DNA from: Glutinoglossum americanum
Lineage: Eukaryota; Ascomycota; Geoglossomycetes; Geoglossales; Geoglossaceae
Assembly: GCA_020080175.1 (NCBI GenBank)
Contig: JAGHQL010000031.1
Coordinates: forward strand, 1 to 64,000
DNA length: 64,000 nucleotides
Reading direction: 5' to 3'
Of the stretch, positions 56,639-64,000 are shown piece after piece; the first letter of the stretch is position 1; every line of letters begins with the position of its first letter. Made by a program: the position numbers and the translations under genes. A model generated the notes under the pieces. The model was given only the letters and a program-made list of their open reading frames with translations. It was not told the origin of the DNA and did no database searches.

Positions 56639-57195
56639 TTAGCCTCTTCTTTCTATTTTATTCAGTTTCCTCGCCGTAGCAATCTATCAAACAAACCAGT
56701 CAGTAAGGGCTTGCAACCTGGGAACAATTAATTCCATGCATCAAAATCCTAACATACCTGTGTTTGAGTGCTTTGTCCCCTCACCGGCAAGCCCATAGCG
56801 TGTCTCCTCCCCCTATATGTTCCCATATCTCTTAGTCTTCTAATATTATCTCGCAGCCGCCTCCGTAGGTCGTTCTCAATAGTCATATTTGACAGCTCCG
56901 CTGTGAGATCGGTTACCTGCTTCGTAGCGATTTCGCCGATTCGTGCTGTTGGATGGATGTGAAATTTAGCCAGTAGCCGGGACGAAACTGAAGGGCCAAT
57001 GCCATAGAATGATTCGAGAGAGAGCTAGGAGAGTCATGTGTCAGTTGATTGAGCAGTGGTACTCTTCATACCTAGTTGACAAACCTTCACAAGCCGTTGT
57101 TCAGGGAAATTGACTCCTAAAATAAAAACCTAAGAGACACCTGTGAGCTTTATTCTAGTTGAGAAGGGGGATGTGAGAGAATTCAGGCATACCAT
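56639..57195 (-). CDS. sws2: Mitochondrial ribosomal protein uS13m (Sws2)
   Basis: Exons 57195-57193, 57129-57085, 57024-56758 and 56683-56639 give 119 aa. The first coding exon is just the ATG, followed at once by GTATGC. Exon 2 encodes VFILGVNFPEQRLVK; exon 3 LSLESFYGIGPSVSSRLLAKFHIHP (helix-two-turns-helix of S13) and RDNIRRLRDMGTYRGRRHAMGLPVRGQSTQTQ; exon 4 IATARKLNKIERRG. The order is the complete S13 signature, including the RGQ-T-T block that contacts 16S-like rRNA in the small-subunit head. Introns are 63, 60 and 74 bp with canonical sites. No cleavable presequence is visible, as in many small mitochondrial ribosomal proteins. Head to head with cypB, 156 bp apart. Confidence 0.93.
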
Positions 57196-57351
57196 ATTGA
57201 CTGGAGCTTGCAATACTTTGACAACGGAATCTATAGCGAGATGATATTATTTAGTCACGTGATAGAAGCGTTCTAAACCGCCGCTGTATAAATGCAAGAA
57301 GCCCCTTAACCACTTCTCTCCTCAGCAATTGAGATACTACGTACAACGATC

Positions 57352-58383
57352 ATGGCTACTCTTTTCCGAGTTTCATCGGTTATTCTAATCCTAGCTGCCT
57401 CTTTCCTCTTCCTAGCCCAAGCATCTGAAGCTGTTAAGGGACCTAAGATTACTCATAAGGTTTGTTTCTCCATCCCGTTTGCAGAATCAAGCTTCGGATT
57501 GACTGGACGACTTGCGTGTCATAGGTCTACTTTGATATCGAGCATGGCGGGAAGCCATTGGGGCGGATTGTGATGGGCTTGTATGGCAAAACGGTTCCAA
57601 AGGTACTTCACGGCCCTCATCTCAACTATTCCAAAGGAATATCTCGCCTTGCTAACACAAGCAACCAGACTACGGAAAACTTCAGGTACAAGGTTACTCC
57701 AATAGGGTCGAGGATTTCAGCTTATTGCCCCTTTACAGAGCATTGGCGACCGGCGAAAAGGGCTTCGGATATGAGGGTTCCCAGTTCCACCGTGTCATCA
57801 AGGCATTTATGATCCAAGGCGGAGACTTTACCAGAGGTGATGGTGAGTGCCGTAATTGCCATATCTTGATTGGGCTGTGCTTATGATAGCTCTATAGGTA
57901 CCGGTGGGAAGTCAAGTGAGTGATGTTGAGAACCCACTCATGCATGCACTGTGGTCGCTGATACACGTAGTTTATGGCGAAAAATTCCCTGACGAGAATT
58001 TCAAGCTCAAGGTAAGCAGCCTGCTAAATCAGTTACCTGCCTACATCGAGCTAACTGGTTTCTAGCACACTAAAGTTGGCCTTCTAAGTGAGATACCCAG
58101 TTGGGGATTTTGGTTCTGCTGGGGCTTTGAGACTGACGCCTCGATAGGCATGGCAAACGCAGGAAAAGACACAAACGGCTCTCAATTCTTCATCACCACG
58201 GCCATTACTGGCTGGCTCGATGGCAAACACGTAGTCTTCGGCGAGGTTCTCGAAGGCTACGAGGTTGTTACGCAAATCGAGAACGTCCCGAAATCTGCGA
58301 GCGACAGGCCAATTGAGGATGTGAAGATAGCCAAGAGTGGGGAGCTACCTGTGCCAGAAGAAGGTATCCATGTGGAACTCTAG
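57352..58383 (+). CDS. cypB: ER cyclophilin B, peptidyl-prolyl isomerase
   Basis: Eight exons: 57352-57459, 57525-57602, 57669-57685, 57739-57842, 57898-57915, 57971-58011, 58066-58087, 58148-58383; 207 aa. Signal peptide ([18 protein letters not shown]) then [66 protein letters not shown]-type core with the catalytic Arg of [44 protein letters not shown] and [16 protein letters not shown]. Active-site residues (Arg, Phe, Gln, Trp, His) are in place. The protein ends EEGIHVEL, an HDEL-like terminus that could act in ER retrieval. Exons of 17, 18 and 22 nt are unusually small. Folding of secretory proteins by cis-trans proline isomerisation is the expected role. Confidence 0.95.
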
Positions 58384-58833
58384 ATCAGGTCTCTATTTTG
58401 TGAATTCTACTCTGGGTTTGCTGATGCGTCATGTGTCTCTTGAAAAGATTCCACCGATGGAAGTGCTGAAGCTGTCGGTGGGATAACTGTAGAGGATTCT
58501 ACAGTGGCGCCCACGATGCAGGAAAATGCGAGTGAGAGTATTGTCTTGAACTATCTGCGGAAGATACTTTTTCTTGGTATGATTATGGGTGCGGTAATCA
58601 TTTATATCAAAACACGCAAGAATGAGGGAAAGGCATTTAATTACAAAAATGCGGCATGAAATCTTGGATATAAACACATCTATCACTTTAGATAATTTTA
58701 AATGCTCCGCTTGTTAAACTGTAAGAATCTCGAGTGAAGCACGATGTAGTTGCTGCCTGGTTTAGGCTTATTATTCCGATTTCGGTAATATTCCAGTTGA
58801 TGCGCGAGGGCAGGAAAGAGTCAATATCGGGTC
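58384..58833. other. Intergenic cypB / cdc43
   Basis: Tandem genes on the plus strand; 450 bp holding the cypB 3' flank and cdc43 promoter. Nothing else recognised. Confidence 0.5.
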
Positions 58834-60527
58834 ATGGCAGTGGAGGATTCTCAAAACTCAGCACCGGCACTCAACATGACACTAGTAGATCCGCCCACCC
58901 TCCACAGGGACAGGCATATCAACTATTGGCTCCGTTGTCTTAAAAGCCTCCTCCCCACCGTCTATACACATAACGACTCCAACCGCATGACTCTTGCTTT
59001 TTTCATCATCTCCGCTCTTGATGTCCTTGGAATCCTGCATACGCACACAAGCGCCTCCGAGCGGGACGGCTGGATCGACTGGATCTATAAGTGTCAGCTG
59101 GCGCGTGGTGGCTTCCGCGGCTTTCCAGGCGCAGATTTCGGATCGCAGGGTTCGGCGGAGAACGAGATATGGGATCCGGCCAACTTGGCAGCGACCTTTT
59201 TTGCCCTGTCAACGCTGGTAGTTATCGGCGATGGGCTGGAGAGGGTGCGGCGGATGGAGGGTTTGGAGTGGCTACAGAGGCTACAGCGGGAGGATGGGAG
59301 CTTTGGGGAATTGCTTGGAGAAGGAGGAAAGATCGAAGGGGCTAGAGATATGCGGATTTGTTACATGGCTACGGGGGTAAGATGGATATTGAGGGGTAAA
59401 GTGGAAGGTGGAAAGTCGACAAATGACGTAGTCAAAGATATTGACGTTGACTCCTTGGTGCGATTCATTAACTCGTCAGAGGTCGTAAATCTATTCCGTA
59501 GAGATCTGTTCCCAGACCATAAAGCTGACCCCCATATCAACAGGCTTATGATCATGGCATAGGGGAATCACCAAGTCACGAAGCCCATGGTATGCATAAG
59601 GTCACTCGCCCGGTCCTGGGGCAGAACATCCCTTGGCTCACCACTTTAGCGTAGCTGGGATGACATACTGCGGGATTGGCGCGCTGTCATTTCTCAATCG
59701 GCTGCCCGAGTCCCTAAGGGACACAAAGTCCGAGACACAGAAATCGGGAGAACCGCCGGTACTGACGGGCCTACCATCACTAGAGGGAACGATAAGATGG
59801 CTTGTCGATAGACAAACGGCGTATTTCCCCGACGAAGATGAAGAGGTTGAGGAGGAAGGGGGAGGAGACGATGTGGGTAGTGCTACTTCAAGTCAGCAGC
59901 TGTCAGATTTGGAGCATGAGAGGGCGGTAGCGAGGAGGGCAAATGAATCCTGGCCGGATGAAGTTAAGTATGCTGGATTTAGCGGTAGACGGAATAAGAC
60001 CGCCGATACATGCTATTCCTTCTGGGTTGGAGGAGCGCTGGTAGTTAGTTCACCTCCAGCTCCTCCTTTTAGCTTTCTATCAATTTCCATTACGATAGTT
60101 ATATTCTGACGTCTGGCACTACTCCTTGAATCTGCAGATTCTGAACAAGATTAGCCTTATCGACGCTAGTGCCAACCGTCGTTTCCTTCTTGAAAGCACG
60201 CAACACAGTGTCCTCGGCGGCTTCGGCAAGGTCCCGGGTGATCTACCTGGTTTGTTTCTTTCAGCGAGCCCCTATCATATATCTTGGCTTCATTGTGAGA
60301 TTACTAACCCTACACAACTGAGTGAAGATATCCTACATTCCTACCTTGGTCTCGCCGCGCTCTCTACGATGGAGGAGCCAGGGCTATCGATTCTTGATCC
60401 GACGATGTGCATCACCGTACGTGCTCGAAGCCACCTAGTCGAGCTGCCTTGGTGGCAGGGAGAGACAAAGCTGTCCAAAGCAGAGATTGGGGATCCGGAC
60501 AGTTACATGGCTATAAGTGGAGGATAA
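58834..60527 (+). CDS. cdc43: Geranylgeranyltransferase I beta subunit (Cdc43)
   Basis: Exons 58834-59484, 59544-59589, 59655-60040, 60138-60249 and 60328-60527 give 464 aa. Prenyltransferase alpha-alpha barrel repeats are visible: CQLARGGFRGFPGAD, GLEWLQRLQREDGSFGE, AYDHGIGESPSHEAH-AGMTYCGIGALSFL, and LLESTQHSVLGGFGKVPGDLPD. Predicted zinc ligands are Asp and Cys of ADTCYSFWVGG and the His of DILHSYLGLAAL, each restored by splicing. The enzyme prenylates CaaL-type GTPases such as Rho1 and Cdc42. A charged insertion (about 280-320, DEDEEVEEEGGGDD) is common in fungal homologues. The donor of intron 1 could be GTCGTA or, one codon later, GTAAAT; both keep phase and I used the latter. The alpha subunit is not in the window. 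Confidence 0.93.
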
Positions 60528-60922
60528 GAATGGCCGGTATCGGATGGATCATAGCTAGAAATGGTCAATACCGAGTAAATCATGCAACAACCCCATATAA
60601 CATCCACGAGTCAGAGCAATCGTTATTAGGATCGTAGTTACTTCGTCTGAGAATACAGTTGTGAGAAAGCAAATTATAACGCTCGTACGCAGAAAATGGC
60701 GACACCTCTGACCTACGGATTTTGAGGTCATGAAAGCAAGTCACATGAGAATTGACTGGCACAAGGGTCAGGCAAATGTGTATAAGAGAATCTGCGAAGA
60801 CAACAAGCAAGATCCCTACTGAGACAGAAAATGGATCAAGACCACCCTTGCAAGACCACCGGGGTTCCTCGAGCCCCATCTTTCAAGGCAAAATCGCTGG
60901 ATATCAAAACATTATCTAATTT
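60528..60922. other. Convergent 3' region, cdc43 / clathrin
   Basis: 395 bp without coding potential; contains the second copy of the 17-bp word (about 60561). Confidence 0.5.
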
Positions 60923-63900
60923 TTAGAAAGCTCGGAATCCGGTGGGCTGGGATGCAATGCCATTGGGTTGAGCGAATGGGACGGGAGAAGGTGAAGTGCC
61001 TGCTCCCCCTTGAGTAAGCATCAGTCTAGTACCACCCAATATTGGGGTGTTCTCCTCATTATTTTGCTGAGAGGCCTCGCGTTTCTTGCGCTCTTCATTA
61101 TCTTTCACCAAGGTTTCGATGCGTGAAGCTTGCTGGCTCATAAAGTTTATCATGAAGGGCTACACATGCATTAGCGAAGCACACGAGATCAGTGGGAGGG
61201 CAAAATAACTCACCATAGTGTAGTCAGTGAGCCCATGACGCCAGGAGATTTCCATAACAACATCAAGTCTGATGAGGTCGTAGCAAGCATAGAGCATGCC
61301 AACATAGCATTCGCGGCTGCCAATGTCAACGAACTACGCGAGTGTTAACTTCATCCATAAATGAACATCAGGCATACATACATATTGAAGTAGTTCCTCG
61401 ACAACCTCAACCTTGTTAGATATCGCTGCAGTTTCGATAGCATCCTTATACAGCTTGTCCTGTTTTGAAAGAGCGATGGATTTTTCCCATCGCTTATTTT
61501 TTCGGTAGATATTCGCAGCAATTTGACGGAAGAAAACAAGTTCATGACGCTCTAATCGTTGGGCAAGCTCAACGGGGTCGTAATTATCGTAGTTCTCAAC
61601 AGAATCTCGGAGTGTCTTGTAATCCTCCTCTTCAATCAAAAGATCGTTGATAGCATTATTAACGGCCTTCTTGTTCTGAGACTGCACATTGAGAAGAAAT
61701 GGCTTGATAAGCGGAATATTGTCAGACTTGTCGAACATTCGCACAACTCGATTGACGTCGATTTTTGGTGTGAGAGCCTGAAGGAGGTCAGTAATGAGGG
61801 AAGGCTGCTCCTGCAGATAAAAGTTGAGAGCGCGGTAGTAGATTTCCAGATTGGCAACCTTGACTACAATGTCCTTGAAGGAATGGTGTTCCCAAGCATC
61901 CGCGGCACGCTCCATCATTGCCAGCGCCGCATTATCCCACTCGTCGTAATGGCAGTACAGGAAGACGAGTTCCGGCCACAAATGAGCCTGCTCACATGCA
62001 CGTATCATCTTCGGGATGTTGATGCGCGACCAGAAAAGCTTCAAATGCTCCATCACTCGATCAGGATGGTATTTAGACAACGCAATACCAAGCTCGGTAA
62101 ACATGCCCATATGAGCACGTTCCAAGCCCAAGCCAGCCTCCAGGAGAGATATAAGCTCATCAAAATAACCATTCCTCTCATACTGTTTCACAAGGTCGTG
62201 AAGTTCTTCGGCGTGTACAATGAGATTAAGACCGCAGATTTGAGCGAGGCGGAACTCCTTCTTGGACACACAAGCTTCGTTTACCTGCTTCCACACCTTG
62301 ACGCTATTTGCCTTTCGTGCGCATTCAACAGCAGCTTGGTGCTCCTCAAGGTGGACGAGAGTAGTCGCAAGCTTCGCCCAGTTGGAAATGCTGGTGTAAA
62401 ATATCTTGGCAGCATGGTGATAACCTTCCTCATACGCCTTGTCACCCGAAGCCTCGATGTCAGCCACATTAGTCGACCGTAAAAAGTCCTCAAGCTCACT
62501 GAGCTGGTCGGTCCTAGCGTAACTGAAAGCTAATGCGGTATCAATCGCAGGCTCACGGAGAGTCTTTCTGGCCATTTTGAGGAACTTGATAAGGTCCAAG
62601 TCCTTACCCGCGTGTATAGCAATGTCAATTACTTCATTGTAATTGCTAGCGTCTTGTGCACGGATATAGGAATCAATAGAATCTGTGACCCGGAGACCGT
62701 CAAGTTGGGCCTTGCCCACAGCGCTCCACACTTCAGAGAGCTCAACTTGCTCAGCATACTCTTGTGCACGGTCAATGCTTACGATATGCTCTACTAGGAC
62801 GTTAGCGGCCTCGGCGTGCGCATTGATCTTCTTATAAACCTCGAAGGCTTCCTCAAAGAGTCCGTTCTGAATGCAGATGCCCGCAATATCTGTAGCATTA
62901 AAGCCATCTAACTGGTGGATGTAGTCCATAACACGACCTTTATCAGCTTTAGTCGCGGTTAGAATGAGAAGGTTTTGAAGATTCTCGTTGTCACTGAAAG
63001 GTGATGGCTCTAGAACAATCTTCTCCAAAAGCTCGATTAATTCCGCTGGAAGGTCGTTCGCTAGGAAGGAAGCTACCGCAACAGACACTTTGTCTGGCTC
63101 ATTGGACTCGGGGACAGCTGTTGAGATAACCTGATCGACGAGCGGACGACGATGTATGTTATTTGGGCTGAGTACGAAGCCCCATAGCTCGCTATCAGCT
63201 CTATCGAGAAGATAGCGTGCCTGGGCCTTATACATCGCATTGTCGTTCGTGATGTTGACAAGTTCGATGTCATTTTGTCCTTTGCGGTATGCTATGTATG
63301 CAAGATTTGGATCTCGCTTCTCACAGTATTTGCCAACCACAACAGAATCATACTGATCGTTTTCCTTGAGGAACTTCTCCGGGTTATTGTTGCTATCGAT
63401 ATAGATCTTGGCAAGGGCGTTATAAACGGCTTGCTGCTGGTTGCCACTTGCTAAGGTCGCTTCAAGGAAAGGAAGAAGTAGCTTGAGGCGATTGCGCGAT
63501 TCGACCTCACCAACAAGCTCATCAATTGGTATTGAAGCAGGGTTGACCGATTGAAGGAGGCCCTTGATGATTGATTCATCACAATCCACGTCTAGCAATC
63601 CACCAATAACAGCCGGAGTTCTCGCTGGGTTGACCCGCTGCACATACACTTCAATAGACTTAAACTGCTGATTCTGATACAAGTATAGTACCAAATCATG
63701 GATGAAGTTGAAGCGGTCGCAGACAATGATCAAGGGCAATTGCTCCGTAAGCTTAGCCTCCTTCAAGAAGTTCTTAACCTTCTCTGGGTTGTAGAACTGA
63801 CTATCCCGGCAGATGCGCTCCACTTCGCTGAATTGCCCAATCTTCGTAGCTGCTTCAATGTATTTAAAGTGAACGTCACTGTCTTCGCTCAGATTAACTA

Positions 63901-64000
63901 CGCTTCCTAGATAATAGTAGAGACCTTCGGCGGTCTTATACTTCTCAAACAATTCGATGAGTCTGAGGGGACCAAGGAGATCTGAATACTTGGTCGCAAT
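60923..64000 (-). CDS. chc1: Clathrin heavy chain, 3' part (runs off window)
   Basis: Three exons visible: 64000-61382 (continues beyond the window), 61333-61214, 61159-60923, about 991 residues of a protein normally near 1680. The sequence covers clathrin heavy-chain repeats from the distal leg to the trimerisation hub: AEGLYYYLGSVVNLSEDSDVHFKYIEAA, RVNPARTPAVIGGLLDVDC, SKYHPDRVMEHLKLFWSRINIPKMIRACEQ, LWPELVFLYCHYDEWDNAALAMMERA, and FVDIGSRECYVGMLYACYDLIRLDVVMEISWRHGLTDYTMPFMINFMSQ. The tail PFAQPNGIASQPTGFRAF is the variable C-terminus. Both introns are very short (48 and 54 bp). It is the coat scaffold for vesicles at the trans-Golgi, endosome and plasma membrane. The 5' portion with the beta-propeller lies outside the window. 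Confidence 0.97.

Noticed and set aside
61559-62482. 307-codon plus-strand open frame
   Set aside because: Exactly antisense to the clathrin heavy-chain coding exon, whose protein sequence is unmistakable; no features of its own.

Overview
This window looks like a gene-dense segment of a filamentous ascomycete (Pezizomycotina) nuclear genome. Nearly all genes are interrupted by short introns (mostly 48-90 bp) with GT(A/G)nGT donors, CTAAC-like branch sites and YAG acceptors. The gene set is typical of that group: HOL1-type MFS carrier, CFEM and other GPI-type secreted proteins, a fungal INSIG, Csx2-type ArfGAP, Mdm31, Set1 and a DUF3074 protein. I cannot place it below subphylum. I see no transposon, rRNA, tRNA or CRISPR array.

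Layout. 0.4-7 kb, minus strand: DUF3074 protein, a three-finger C2H2 protein, a small membrane protein that may be spliced to it, and a seven-exon HOL1-like transporter. 7-11.7 kb is an accessory-looking, gene-poor stretch with a CFEM GPI protein, an 89-aa secreted/GPI-like protein and a possible orphan coding fragment. 11.7-29.6 kb: Csx2 ArfGAP, Utp13, an uncharacterised multi-pass membrane protein, Sad1/USP39 and Set1. 29.6-37 kb: a small hypothetical ORF, a large low-complexity conserved protein and a 2.5-kb gene-free stretch. 37-64 kb is compact housekeeping: Mdm31, Pno1, Trm112, INSIG, eIF2-gamma, Ade16/17, a small secreted GPI candidate, HCNGP/SAP30BP-like, proteasome beta-6 (Pre7), a Rad60/SUMO-like-domain protein, Lsm6, mitochondrial S13, ER cyclophilin B, GGTase-I beta (Cdc43) and the 3' two thirds of clathrin heavy chain.

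There is no obvious operon-like or biosynthetic cluster; neighbours are functionally mixed. Recurrent themes are ribosome biogenesis and translation (Utp13, Pno1, Trm112, eIF2-gamma, mt-S13) and RNA processing (Sad1, Lsm6, HCNGP). Several close head-to-head pairs share 150-360 bp promoters (mdm31/pno1, HCNGP/pre7, rad60-like/lsm6, mt-S13/cypB, utp13/membrane protein).

The most notable observations are gene-structure ones: two GC-AG introns (mdm31, lsm6), a stop-free 57-bp in-frame intron, a start codon that forms a whole coding exon, micro-exons in cypB, and a possible membrane-anchored zinc-finger fusion. Three small GPI-type proteins had to be assembled from short exons. All exon joins were read by eye from splice consensus, reading phase and remembered family sequence; none is backed by transcripts or searches.
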